A stretch of 64,000 nucleotides of DNA from JB111 sp049856295 (GCF_049856295.1 NZ_JBNDMZ010000010.1:129874-193873); one strand, 5' to 3'; numbered from the stretch's first letter, positions 50,896-59,880 are shown. Numbers and translations: made by a program. Notes: generated from the letters alone by a model not told the origin.

Positions 50896-52215
50896 ATGTC
50901 TGACAGGACGTCATCCACCACGCAGCCGGCGAAGGTCGGTGCCTGGTTCATCGGTGCGCGCGGATCGCTGGCCACCACCGCCACGGTGGGCCTGCGTGCC
51001 CTCGCCCGCGGCCTCGCCGAGCCCTACGGCGTCACCACCGCCGCGGCCGACCTCGGCGGCGCGCCGTTCCCCGACTTCGACGACATCGTCGTCGGCGGGC
51101 ACGACGTCGAAGGGACACCCCTGGAGAAGAAGGCCGCCGAGATCGCCGCCGGTGGCGTCTTCCCCGCCGAGATCGTCTCGATGGTCGCCTCGGACCTTGC
51201 CCGCATCGACCCCGAGGTGCGGATCGCGCCGACGGACGGCCCCACGCAGCAGCACGACATCGACCAGATGGCCGCCGACATCGCGGCCTTCCGGACGAAC
51301 AACGGGCTGCGCACGGTCGTCGTCGTCGACATCTCCTCGACCGAGGCGCTTCCCGACGACCACCCGGCGTTCCACTCCGAGGAGGCGCTGCGCGAGGCAC
51401 TCGACACCCCGGGCGGCGCGGTCCTGCCGCCGAGCGCGATCGGCGCCGCCGCGGCGATCCAGGCGGGCGCGCCCTACGCCTGCTTCACGCCGTCGGCCGG
51501 CATGAGCCTCCCGGTCCTGCGCGCGCGGGCCGAGGCGGCCGGCGTCCCGTTCGCCGGACAGGACGGCAAGACCGGCGAGACGCTGCTGCGCACCGTCCTC
51601 GCGCCGATGTTCACGGGCCGCAACCTCAAGGTGCTGTCCTGGGCCGGGACGAACATCCTCGGCGGCGGCGACGGCGCCACCCTCGCGGACCCGCAGGCCG
51701 TGCGCTCCAAGCTCGCCTCGAAGACCCGCGGCCTCCATTCGCTCGTCGGCGAGGACGTGGCCACCCCGCTGCACATCGACAACGTGCCGGACATGGGCAA
51801 CCTCAAGACGGCCTGGGACCACGTCCACGCCGTCGGGTTCCTCGGCAGCCGGATCACGCTGCAGACCACGTGGAGCGCGCACGACTCGGCGCTCGCGGCC
51901 CCGCTCGTCATCGACCTCGTCCGCTCGCTCGCCCTCGCCTCCGACGCCGGCCTGTCCGGCGTGGTCCCCGAGCTCGGCTGCTTCTTCAAGGACCCGTGGG
52001 GCAGCGACGTCCACGCGTTCGCCGAGCAGACCCGGCGGTACGCCGCATGGGTCGAGCAGACCTCGCTGTTCGCGGCGGGTCGGCCGGCGGGCGGCGACGC
52101 GGCCTCGACCGGCGACGCGCCCTCGACCGACGACGCGGCCGGATCACCGGCTGCCGGCTCCGCGAACGGCACGGGCGAGCCGGCCGACGACTCCCGCGTC
52201 AGCGCCGGGCGATGA
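50896..52215 (+). CDS. Inositol-3-phosphate synthase
   Basis: NAD-dependent cyclase turning glucose-6-P into inositol-phosphate. 439 aa: NAD-binding GARGSLATTATVGL (20-33), the middle catalytic domain with FTGRNLKVLSWAGTNILGGGDG and NVPDMGNLKTAWDHVHAVGFLG. The last 45 residues (Gly/Ala/Ser/Asp-rich) are a disordered tail. First gene of the operon; its stop overlaps the UbiA gene by 4 bp. In ebo clusters elsewhere EboD is a 3-dehydroquinate-synthase-like cyclase; this unrelated fold may fill the same slot (inference). Confidence 0.9.
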   Translation: MSDRTSSTTQPAKVGAWFIGARGSLATTATVGLRALARGLAEPYGVTTAAADLGGAPFPDFDDIVVGGHDVEGTPLEKKAAEIAAGGVFPAEIVSMVASDLARIDPEVRIAPTDGPTQQHDIDQMAADIAAFRTNNGLRTVVVVDISSTEALPDDHPAFHSEEALREALDTPGGAVLPPSAIGAAAAIQAGAPYACFTPSAGMSLPVLRARAEAAGVPFAGQDGKTGETLLRTVLAPMFTGRNLKVLSWAGTNILGGGDGATLADPQAVRSKLASKTRGLHSLVGEDVATPLHIDNVPDMGNLKTAWDHVHAVGFLGSRITLQTTWSAHDSALAAPLVIDLVRSLALASDAGLSGVVPELGCFFKDPWGSDVHAFAEQTRRYAAWVEQTSLFAAGRPAGGDAASTGDAPSTDDAAGSPAAGSANGTGEPADDSRVSAGR

Positions 52216-53075
52216 CCACCCCGGGGGACCTGGCCGAGCTCGTCCGGGCGCCCGCCGCGCTCACGGTGCTCGGCGACACCCTCGTCGGCGCGGCGTCGGC
52301 CCGCGGGAGCGTGGGCGCGCGGGGGGTCGCGCTCTCGGCGTCCTCGGCCTGCATCTACCTGGCCGGGATGGCGCTCAACGACTACGCCGACGCCGACCTC
52401 GACGCCGTCGAGCGGCCCGAGCGGCCCATCCCGTCCGGGCGCGTGAGCCGTGAGATGGCGCTGGGCGTGGGCGCGGGACTGACGGCCGCGGGGATCGGCC
52501 TGGCGTTCGGCGCCGGCCGCGCGCACGGTCGCGTCTCGCTCGCGCTCGCCGCCTCGGTCTGGGCCTACGACCTGCTCGCGAAGTCGACGCCCGCCGGTCC
52601 GCCGGTCATGGCGGTGTGCCGCGGGCTCGACGTCCTCATGGGGGCCGCCGGCCCGGGCTGGCGCCGCGCCCTGCTGCCGGCCGGTCTCCTCGCCGTCCAC
52701 ACAGGGGCCGTCACCACGGTCTCGATGGGCGAGGTGCACGGCACGAGCAGCGCGCTCGCGTCGGGTGCCGCGGCCGTCACGGTCGGCACGGCCGCGACGA
52801 TCCCCTTCGGCGCGCGCGAGGGCGCCACCGCCGGGGCGATCGTCGGCGCCGCCGTCTACGCCGGCTCCGTCCTGCCCCCGCAGCTCGACGCCGCCCGCGA
52901 GCCCACAGCCGCCAATGCCCGCACGGCCACCCGGCAGGGGATCCGCGGGATGGTCCCGCTGCAGACGGCGCTCGTCGCACGCACGGGACACGCGGCCGGG
53001 ACCGCCGTGCTCCTCGCCGTCCAGGGCGTGAGCCGCCTCATCGCCCGCGCACGCACCAAGGGAGACGTGACATGA
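52212..53075 (+). CDS. eboC: UbiA-family prenyltransferase (EboC-like)
   Basis: 287-aa integral membrane enzyme with about eight helices. First Asp motif NDYADADLD (56-64) followed by PERPIPSG as in UbiA; the second conserved loop is YDLLAKSTP, with a single Asp instead of DxxxD, typical of the EboC subgroup. It would move a prenyl group from prenyl diphosphate onto an acceptor. 4-bp ATGA overlaps with both neighbours. Idi and a prenyl synthase in the same operon would supply its donor. Confidence 0.85.
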   Translation: MTTPGDLAELVRAPAALTVLGDTLVGAASARGSVGARGVALSASSACIYLAGMALNDYADADLDAVERPERPIPSGRVSREMALGVGAGLTAAGIGLAFGAGRAHGRVSLALAASVWAYDLLAKSTPAGPPVMAVCRGLDVLMGAAGPGWRRALLPAGLLAVHTGAVTTVSMGEVHGTSSALASGAAAVTVGTAATIPFGAREGATAGAIVGAAVYAGSVLPPQLDAAREPTAANARTATRQGIRGMVPLQTALVARTGHAAGTAVLLAVQGVSRLIARARTKGDVT

Positions 53076-54637
53076 CCACCGACGCGTTCGTGCTCGGCTA
53101 CGGGACCAACGGGTTCGCCGACCACCGCCTGTCCGACGCGCTCGACGTCATGGCGGAGGCCGGCTACGGCGCCGTCGCCCTGACGATCGGCCACCCCCAC
53201 CTCGACCCGTTCGCCGACGACTGGCGGGCGGCCACCGAGGCGCTCGCCGCGGACCTCGAGCGCCGGGGCTTCCGCTCCGTCGTCGAGACCGGTACCCGCT
53301 ACCTCCTCGACCCCCGCGTCAAGCACCGCCCGACCCTCGTGGACCGCGAGGCCGACAGGCGCGTGGCGTTCCTGCGCCGCGCGGCCGAGATCGCCGAGAT
53401 CCTCGGCTCCGACTGCGTCTCGCTGTGGAGCGGGGTCCTGCCGGGCGACGTCGACGCGGCCGAGGGGTGGGACCTCATGGTGGGGCGGCTCGCCGACCTC
53501 GTCGGGTCCGCCGCCGAGCGCGGCGTCGTCCTGTCCGTCGAGCCGGAGCCGGGCATGCTCGTCGAGACCGTCGCGGACGCCCTGCGCCTGCGCGCCGACC
53601 TCGGGAACCCGCCCGAGGTCGGGATCACGGTCGACCTCGGGCACTGCGTCGCCGTCGCGCCCGAGGGCGTGGTCGGCGCCCTGCGCGCGGCCGGCGACCT
53701 GCTGCGCAACGTCCAGGTCGACGACATGCTCCCCGGCGTCCACGAGCACCTCGAGCTCGGCGACGGCGAGCTCGACCTCACGGCCGCGATCGCGACCCTG
53801 CGGGAGATCGGCTACGCGGGCGTCGCGGCGGTCGAGCTCCCGCGGCACTCCCACGACGCCCCGCGCCTCGCGCGCACGTCCGCCGACGCGTGGCGGGCCG
53901 CGGCGGCCGAGGCGGGTGGAGCGCCGGCGGCAGGGGCTGACCGCGCCGGCGGCGCGACCGACTGGTCCGGGAGCAGTGGTCCGTCCGGCGCGGGAATGCG
54001 ATCCGATTCCGGGGCCGGCGACCCCCGCTCGGCGGCCGGGCAGCACCCGTGGACGACGGGCGCCGTCGCGGCGGTCACTGCCGACCCCGCGCGCGTGACC
54101 CGGTTCTTCGCCGAGGCCGGCCGCAAGGTGGGCCGCGCGCCGCTCGACGAGGCCGACACGGGCGGGTTCGCCGGCACCGCCGACGACGCCGCCCGCGCCG
54201 CGCTCGTCCGCGCACTGCGCGCCGCAGGCGCCGACGTCGGGCATCTTCGTGCCCTCTACGAGCACGGCGACGACGCCGAACGACGCGGCGTGATCCGCGG
54301 CCTCGGCGCCGTGACCGCGGCCGGCGAGCTGCCCGAGGACTGGCGCGCCACCGGCCTCGACCTCACCGCCGACGCCCTGCGGACGAACGACCCCCGACTC
54401 GTCGCCGCCGCGATGGGCCCGTTCGCCGCCGCCTGCCTCGACGACCACGCGTGGCGCCACGGCGTGCTCAAGCTCGTGTTCATGGGCGTCCCGCTCGCCG
54501 TCGTCACCGACCTCGACCGGCGCCGGGACGCCGAGCTCGCCGCGATGGCCTCCCGGTTCGCCGAGGAGCGCCGCGCCGCCGGCCGCACCGTCCCCGACGA
54601 CCTGCACCTCATCGACGAGACCCGCCAGGAGGCGTGA
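53072..54637 (+). CDS. Fusion of TIM-barrel isomerase and EboA domain
   Basis: 521 aa. Residues 1-275 are a sugar-phosphate isomerase/AP-endonuclease-2-like barrel: GYGTNGFADHRLSDALDVMAEAGY, VLSVEPEPGMLVE, TVDLGHC, NVQVDDM. After a Gly/Ser-rich linker (about 285-330) comes an EboA-like helical domain (about 360-515; DHAWRHGVLKLVFMGVPLAVV and RRRDAELAAMASRFAEERRAAG). In other ebo clusters EboA is a separate protein, so the fusion suggests the two act together. 4-bp overlap with eboC; eboB follows after 1 bp. Confidence 0.82.
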   Translation: MTTDAFVLGYGTNGFADHRLSDALDVMAEAGYGAVALTIGHPHLDPFADDWRAATEALAADLERRGFRSVVETGTRYLLDPRVKHRPTLVDREADRRVAFLRRAAEIAEILGSDCVSLWSGVLPGDVDAAEGWDLMVGRLADLVGSAAERGVVLSVEPEPGMLVETVADALRLRADLGNPPEVGITVDLGHCVAVAPEGVVGALRAAGDLLRNVQVDDMLPGVHEHLELGDGELDLTAAIATLREIGYAGVAAVELPRHSHDAPRLARTSADAWRAAAAEAGGAPAAGADRAGGATDWSGSSGPSGAGMRSDSGAGDPRSAAGQHPWTTGAVAAVTADPARVTRFFAEAGRKVGRAPLDEADTGGFAGTADDAARAALVRALRAAGADVGHLRALYEHGDDAERRGVIRGLGAVTAAGELPEDWRATGLDLTADALRTNDPRLVAAAMGPFAAACLDDHAWRHGVLKLVFMGVPLAVVTDLDRRRDAELAAMASRFAEERRAAGRTVPDDLHLIDETRQEA

Positions 54638-54638
54638 C

Positions 54639-55523
54639 ATGCGCATCTTCGACCCCCACATCCACATGACGTCGCGGACCACCGACGACTACGAGGCGAT
54701 GTACGCGGCCGGCGTGCGGGCGCTCGTCGAGCCGGCGTTCTGGCTCGGCCAGCCCCGCAGCAACGTCGGGTCCTTCGTCGACTACTTCGACTCGCTCATC
54801 GGCTGGGAGCGGTTCCGCGCCGCGCAGTTCGGGATCCGCCACCACTGCACGATCGCGCTCAACCCGAAGGAGGCCGGCGACCCGCGCCTGGCCGAGGTCA
54901 TGGACGTCCTGCCGCGCTACCTCGGCAAGGACGGGGTCGTCGCCGTCGGGGAGACCGGGTACGACTCGATGACGCCCGAGGAGGACGACATCCTCGCCCG
55001 CCACCTCGCCCTCGCCATCGAGTTCGAGCTGCCCGCCCTCGTCCACACGCCCCACCGCGACAAGGCGCCCGGCACGCGCCGCACGCTCGACGCCGTGGCG
55101 GAGGCCGGGATCGGCGTCGAGCGGGTGCTCGTCGACCACCTCAACGAGACGTGCGTCGACATGGTGGCCGACTCCGGGGCGTGGATGGGCTTCTCCATCT
55201 ACCCGGACACGAAGATGGACGAGGACCGCGTGGTGGCGATCATGCAGCGCATCGGCATCGAGCGCGTCATCGTCAACTCCGCCGCCGACTGGGGTCGCTC
55301 CGACCCGCTGAAGACCGTCAAGACCGGCCGCGCGATGCTCGCGGCCGGGTTCTCCGACGACGACGTCGACCGCGTGCTGTGGCGCAACCCCGTCGAGTTC
55401 TACGGACAGTCCGGGCGCCTCGAGCTCGAGCCGATCCCCGGGTTCGAGCCGGAGAAGCAGGGCCCCGACCTGTTCGAGGGCAACTCGGTGCTACGCGGCA
55501 TGAAGTCGCGGCGGGAGGACTGA
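54639..55523 (+). CDS. eboB: TatD-family metal hydrolase, EboB-like
   Basis: 294 aa, amidohydrolase-fold. Metal ligands visible: FDPHIHM (His7, His9), the bridging GETGYD, LVHTPHR, VDHLNE and NSAADWG. This matches the TatD-related EboB of ebo clusters rather than TatD nuclease itself. The substrate is unknown. CCAGGAGG precedes the ATG. Its stop TGA overlaps the eboE ATG by 1 bp. Confidence 0.85.
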   Translation: MRIFDPHIHMTSRTTDDYEAMYAAGVRALVEPAFWLGQPRSNVGSFVDYFDSLIGWERFRAAQFGIRHHCTIALNPKEAGDPRLAEVMDVLPRYLGKDGVVAVGETGYDSMTPEEDDILARHLALAIEFELPALVHTPHRDKAPGTRRTLDAVAEAGIGVERVLVDHLNETCVDMVADSGAWMGFSIYPDTKMDEDRVVAIMQRIGIERVIVNSAADWGRSDPLKTVKTGRAMLAAGFSDDDVDRVLWRNPVEFYGQSGRLELEPIPGFEPEKQGPDLFEGNSVLRGMKSRRED

Positions 55524-56821
55524 TGGAGCTCTCCTACTGCACCAACGTCCACCCCGCCGAGGACCTCGACGGGATCATCGATCAGCTCCACCGCCACGCC
55601 GGTCCCGTGCGGCGCGAGGCCGGGCTCGACACCCTCGGGGTCGGACTCTGGCTGCCCGTCGGCGCGGCGGCCGAGCTCGCCGGGGACGCCGCGGCGCGCG
55701 ACCGGCTGAGGGATGCGCTGGCGAGCGAGGGGCTCACCCTGCGCACCGTCAACGCGTTCCCGTACACGGGCTTCCACGACGACGTCGTCAAGCTCGCCGT
55801 CTACCGCCCCGACTGGACCACGCCCGAGCGGCTGCGGTACACGACGGACTGCGCGACGGTGCTCGCGGAGCTGCTGCCGGAGGGCGGGACGGGGAGCATC
55901 TCCACGCTGCCGCTCGGCTGGCGCACCGGCTGGGACGCGAGCGCCGATGCCGCGGCGGAGGAGAACCTGCGCGCCGTCGTCGGGCACCTGCGTGGCCTCG
56001 AGGCGCGGACCGGGCGGACGGTGCGACTCGCGATCGAGCCCGAACCGGGCTGCATCCTCGACAACGTGTCCGACGTCGTCGCCTGGCTCGGCGCCCGACC
56101 CTCGCTCGTCGAGGACGGGTACGTGGGCCTGTGCCTCGATACCTGCCACCTCGCGGTCTCGTTCGCGGACCCCGTCGGCGCGGTGGCCGCGGCGACGGCG
56201 GCGGGCGTGTGGGTGGTCAAGGTCCAGGCCTCCGTGGCGCTCGAGGTGCCGGACCCGGGCGCGCCAGGCGCGATGGCCGCGCTCGAGCCGTTCGCCGAGG
56301 CGCGCTACGTCCACCAGGTGCGGGCGCAGCCGGTGGGGGGTGCGGGCGCGGGCGCCGAGGACTTCGGCGACGTGCCCCAGGCCGCCGGCGTGTGGCCGGA
56401 CGCGGGAGACGCGGCTGACGCCGAGCGGCCGCTCGCCGCCGACGACCTCGTCGACGTCCTGCGCGCCGATCCGCCGTGGCCCGTCGACCGCCCGTGGCGC
56501 GTCCATGTCCACGTCCCCCTGCACGCCCGGCCGGCCGAGCCCCTGCGCGCGACCACCGAGGTGCTCGCCGCCGCCGTCGCTGCCGTCCTCGACGCCCCGC
56601 ACGGCGAGGCGGCGCACCTCGACGTCGAGACGTACACGTGGCACGTCCTCCCGGACCAGCTGCAGCCGACCTCGCTGGTCGAGGGCATCGCCGCCGAGCT
56701 CCGATGGGCGACCGAGCACCTCGGCGCCGCCGTCCACCCGACCGCCGTCCACCCGACCGCCGATGCGGCCGATCTCGCGGCCGCCGGCACCACCCGCACG
56801 AGAGAGGAGGTGGCCCGATGA
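55523..56821 (+). CDS. eboE: EboE-like metabolite traffic protein (TIM barrel)
   Basis: 432 aa, starting MELSYCTNVHPAEDLDGII, the typical EboE opening. Further family features are TVNAFPYTGFHDDVVK, RTVRLAIEPEPGCIL, GLCLDTCHLAVSF and VHVHVPLHA. The barrel resembles xylose-isomerase-type enzymes. In cyanobacteria ebo genes are needed to bring scytonemin monomers to the periplasm; biochemical function is not known. A 40-residue Ala/Thr-rich tail is odd. 4-bp ATGA overlap with the next gene. Confidence 0.88.
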   Translation: MELSYCTNVHPAEDLDGIIDQLHRHAGPVRREAGLDTLGVGLWLPVGAAAELAGDAAARDRLRDALASEGLTLRTVNAFPYTGFHDDVVKLAVYRPDWTTPERLRYTTDCATVLAELLPEGGTGSISTLPLGWRTGWDASADAAAEENLRAVVGHLRGLEARTGRTVRLAIEPEPGCILDNVSDVVAWLGARPSLVEDGYVGLCLDTCHLAVSFADPVGAVAAATAAGVWVVKVQASVALEVPDPGAPGAMAALEPFAEARYVHQVRAQPVGGAGAGAEDFGDVPQAAGVWPDAGDAADAERPLAADDLVDVLRADPPWPVDRPWRVHVHVPLHARPAEPLRATTEVLAAAVAAVLDAPHGEAAHLDVETYTWHVLPDQLQPTSLVEGIAAELRWATEHLGAAVHPTAVHPTADAADLAAAGTTRTREEVAR

Positions 56822-58221
56822 ACCGCGTCCTGCTCCTCGACGTCGTCGGACTCACCCCGAAAACCCTGGCCGCCATGCCCCGACTCCGTGCCCTCGGTGA
56901 GCAGGGCCGGGCCGTGGGGCTCGAGACGATCCTGCCCGCCGTCACGTGCTCCGTGCAGTCGACGATCCTCACCGGCCGCCTGCCGCGCGAGCACGGGATC
57001 GTCGGCAACGGCTGGTACTTCCGCGGCGTCGGCGACCCGCTCCTGTGGCGCCAGCACAACCGGCTCGTCGAGGCGGAGAAGGTGTGGGAGACCGCGCGGC
57101 GGACCGCCCCGGACCTCCACGTGGCGAACATGGGCTGGTGGTACGCCATGGGCGCGACCACGGACATCACCGTCACGCCGCGCCCGATCTACCACGCCGA
57201 CGGTCGCAAGAGCCCCGACGCCTACGTGCGGCCGCCCGAGCTGCACGACCGGCTCGTCGGCGAGCTGGGGGAGTTCCCGCTGTTCCAGTACTGGGGGCCG
57301 ACCGCGTCGATCGTCTCCTCGCGCTGGCTCATCGACGCCACGCGCGGGCAGCTGCGGGGGCGGTTCGGTCAGCCGGCGTCGGACCTGGTGATGACGTACC
57401 TGCCGCACCTCGACTACGACCTCCAGCGCTTCGGCCCCGATGCGCCCGAGGCCGATGCGGCCGCCGCCGAGCTCGACCGGGAGCTCGCCCCGCTGCTCGA
57501 CGACGCGCTCGAGCTGGGGTACTCGGTCATCGTGCTGAGCGAGTACGGGATCGAGAACGCCGACCGGCCCGTCGACATCAACCGGGCGCTGCGCCGCGAG
57601 GGCCTCCTCGAGGTCTACGTCCAGCAGGGGCTCGAGCAGCTCGACCCGTGGACGTCGCGGGCGTTCGCCGTCGCGGACCACCAGGTGGCGCACGTGTACG
57701 TGCCGGACCCGGCGGACCTGCCGCGCGTCAAGGCGGTCGTGCAGGGGCTCGCGGGGGTGGACGAGGTGCTCGACCGGACCGAGCAGGCCCGCTACGGCAT
57801 CGACCACGAGCGCGCGGGCGACCTCGTGGCGGTCGCCGAGCCCGGCTCCTGGTTCACGTACTACTTCTGGCTCGACGACGATCGCGCGCCCGAGTACGCG
57901 CGCGGCGTCGACATCCACCGCAAGCCCGGCTACGACCCGGCCGAGCTGTTCTTCAACCCGGCCGACCGGCTCGCCAAGGCCAAGGCCGGGCTCAACCTCG
58001 TGAAGAAGAAGGCCGGGCTGCGCTACGCCATGAGCACGGTGCCGCTCGACCCGAGACTCGTGGGCGGGACGCACGGGCGGATCCCGGACTCGAGGGCGGA
58101 TGCGCCGATGCTGCTGACGTCGGACGCGTCGCTGCTCGGGGACGCGGTCGAGTCGGTCGCCGCGACGGACGTGCGGGACCTCGTGCTCACCGCCCTCGGC
58201 ACGCCGGAGGGGGCGCGGTGA
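56818..58221 (+). CDS. Alkaline-phosphatase-superfamily phosphodiesterase (EboF-like)
   Basis: 467 aa, nucleotide pyrophosphatase/phosphodiesterase type. Asp8 and nucleophile Thr43 (PAVTCSVQSTILTGRLPREHG) are in place, with PHLDYDLQ and VADHQVAHVY providing further metal ligands. Where most members read SDHGM this one reads SEYGI (Asp to Glu, His to Tyr), so the metal site is altered, perhaps with changed specificity. No signal peptide, so it acts in the cytoplasm. GTGA overlap with idi. Confidence 0.82.
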   Translation: MNRVLLLDVVGLTPKTLAAMPRLRALGEQGRAVGLETILPAVTCSVQSTILTGRLPREHGIVGNGWYFRGVGDPLLWRQHNRLVEAEKVWETARRTAPDLHVANMGWWYAMGATTDITVTPRPIYHADGRKSPDAYVRPPELHDRLVGELGEFPLFQYWGPTASIVSSRWLIDATRGQLRGRFGQPASDLVMTYLPHLDYDLQRFGPDAPEADAAAAELDRELAPLLDDALELGYSVIVLSEYGIENADRPVDINRALRREGLLEVYVQQGLEQLDPWTSRAFAVADHQVAHVYVPDPADLPRVKAVVQGLAGVDEVLDRTEQARYGIDHERAGDLVAVAEPGSWFTYYFWLDDDRAPEYARGVDIHRKPGYDPAELFFNPADRLAKAKAGLNLVKKKAGLRYAMSTVPLDPRLVGGTHGRIPDSRADAPMLLTSDASLLGDAVESVAATDVRDLVLTALGTPEGAR

Positions 58222-58760
58222 CGGCCCCCGAGCTGGTCGTGCTGCTCGACGAGGACGGGACGCCCGTGGGCAGCGCGCCGAAGGCCGAGGTGCACTCGAC
58301 GGAGACGCCGCTGCACCTGGCGTTCTCCTGCTACGTGCTCGACGCGCGGGGGCGGACGCTCATCACCCGGCGCGCGCTGAGCAAGCAGACGTGGCCGGGC
58401 GTGTGGACGAACGCGTGCTGCGGGCACCCGGCGCCGGGGGAGGCGGTCGAGGTCGCGATCGCCCGACGGATGCGCGAGGAGCTCGGGCTCGAGGTCACGG
58501 GGATCCGGCCGGTGCTGCCGGACTTCCGCTACCGGGCGGTCGCGGCGGACGGGATCGTCGAGAACGAGATCTGCCCCGTGTTCGTCGGTCAGGTGGCCGG
58601 GGACCCGGCGCCCGCGCCCGACGAGGTCGAGGAGTGGGCCTGGCTCGAGGTCGACGAGCTCGTGACCGCGATCGGGGCCGCGCCGATGGTGTTCAGCCCC
58701 TGGTCGGTCGAGCAGGTGGCGCAGATGCGCGAGCAGGGGGTGCTGCCCCGTGCCGGGTAG
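58218..58760 (+). CDS. idi: Isopentenyl-diphosphate delta-isomerase, type I
   Basis: 180-aa Nudix-fold enzyme interconverting IPP and DMAPP. Active Cys in TNACCGHP, and Glu in ENEICPVF; HLAFSCYVLD and WAWLEVDEL match the type I family. GTG start in a 4-bp overlap with the phosphodiesterase gene. Supplies DMAPP for the prenyl synthase that follows and overlaps it by 11 bp. Confidence 0.95.
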   Translation: MTAPELVVLLDEDGTPVGSAPKAEVHSTETPLHLAFSCYVLDARGRTLITRRALSKQTWPGVWTNACCGHPAPGEAVEVAIARRMREELGLEVTGIRPVLPDFRYRAVAADGIVENEICPVFVGQVAGDPAPAPDEVEEWAWLEVDELVTAIGAAPMVFSPWSVEQVAQMREQGVLPRAG

Positions 58761-59880
58761 CGCGGCGGTGGACGGGACGACGACGCCCGCCCCACCGTCG
58801 CCCGCCCCGTCGTCGGACGTCTCTGCGCTCGCCGCCCAGGTCGACGCGTTCATGTCCGGCGCCGCCACGCTGACGGAGGACCTGTGGGACGAGGTGGTCG
58901 CGGGCCCGGCGTCGTCGGAGGCTCTCACCGAGCTTGTCGCGGCCGCGCGAGCGGCCGACGGCGGCAAGTACCTGCGGCCCCGGCTCGTGGCCGCGTCCTG
59001 CTACGCCGCCGGAGGCGCGGACCTCCCGCTGCTGCGCCGCGTCGCCGGCGCGCAGCAGCTCCTGCACGTCGCCCTGTGCGTGCACGACGACCTCATCGAC
59101 GGCGACGAGGTGCGGCACGGGCGCGTCGGCGTCGTCCCCCGTGTCGAGAGTGCGGCTCAGGCGGCGGGGGAGACCGCGACCGACGCCCGACGTCGCGGGT
59201 CCGCCGCCGGTGTCCTCGCCGGCGACCTCGCGATCACCACGGCGCTCGGGGCGCTCGTGTCGGCGCCCGCCCCGGCGGACGTGCGGCTGCGGCTCGCGCA
59301 GACCGCGCTGTCGGCGCTCCAGCAGGCGATCGCGGGCGAGACCCTTGACGTGTGGTCCGAGACCGCGCCGCCCGAGACGGCCCGGCCGCTGTCCGTGGCG
59401 GCGCTGAAGACCGCCTCGTACAGCATCACGCTGCCGCTCACGCTCGGGGCGGTCGCCGCCGGCGTGACCGACGAGGCCGCGCTGGCCGCCCTGGGCGAGG
59501 TGGGGGAGCCGCTCGGCATCGCCTACCAGCTCCGCGACGACGACCTCGGCCTGTTCGGGGAGCCCACGACGACGGGGAAGTCCGTCGTCTCCGACCTGCG
59601 CGACGGCAAGCGCACCGAGCACGTCCGGGTCGCGGCGCTGCGGGCCACGCCGGAGCAGCGGCGCGACCTCGACCGGCTGCTCGGCGATCCCGACCTCGAC
59701 GACGACGGGGCAGAGGTCTTGCGCACGATCATCGTCTCCACCGGCGCGCGGGCCGCCGTCCTCGAGCAGGTCGACGCCCTGCTCGGGCAGGCCCTGGAGG
59801 CCGCCGAGGCAGGGCTGCCGCCCGCGCTGTCCACCTACCTCGTGGGTCTGACGGCCTCCCTGCGCGATCGCGAGAGGTAA
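58750..59880 (+). CDS. Polyprenyl diphosphate synthase
   Basis: 376-aa trans-prenyltransferase, GTG start. First Asp-rich motif HDDLIDGD, second RDDDLGLFG, plus GKYLRPRLV and LKTASYS. Product length cannot be read safely; residues before the first motif (HVALCVHDD) lack bulky aromatics, so C20 or longer is possible. An insert of about 25 residues between the first motif and AGDLAI contains VESAAQA, encoded by a copy of the dispersed repeat. Last gene of the operon; its stop lies in a GAGGTAACCTC palindrome. Confidence 0.9.
   Translation: MPGSAAVDGTTTPAPPSPAPSSDVSALAAQVDAFMSGAATLTEDLWDEVVAGPASSEALTELVAAARAADGGKYLRPRLVAASCYAAGGADLPLLRRVAGAQQLLHVALCVHDDLIDGDEVRHGRVGVVPRVESAAQAAGETATDARRRGSAAGVLAGDLAITTALGALVSAPAPADVRLRLAQTALSALQQAIAGETLDVWSETAPPETARPLSVAALKTASYSITLPLTLGAVAAGVTDEAALAALGEVGEPLGIAYQLRDDDLGLFGEPTTTGKSVVSDLRDGKRTEHVRVAALRATPEQRRDLDRLLGDPDLDDDGAEVLRTIIVSTGARAAVLEQVDALLGQALEAAEAGLPPALSTYLVGLTASLRDRER
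59143..59163. repeat. Dispersed repeat copy inside the prenyl synthase gene
   Basis: Identical over 21 bp to the start of the 34-bp units at 42.7 kb (GTCGAGAGTGCGGCTCAGGC plus G). In frame it encodes VESAAQA in a loop not conserved in the family. Confidence 0.85.
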
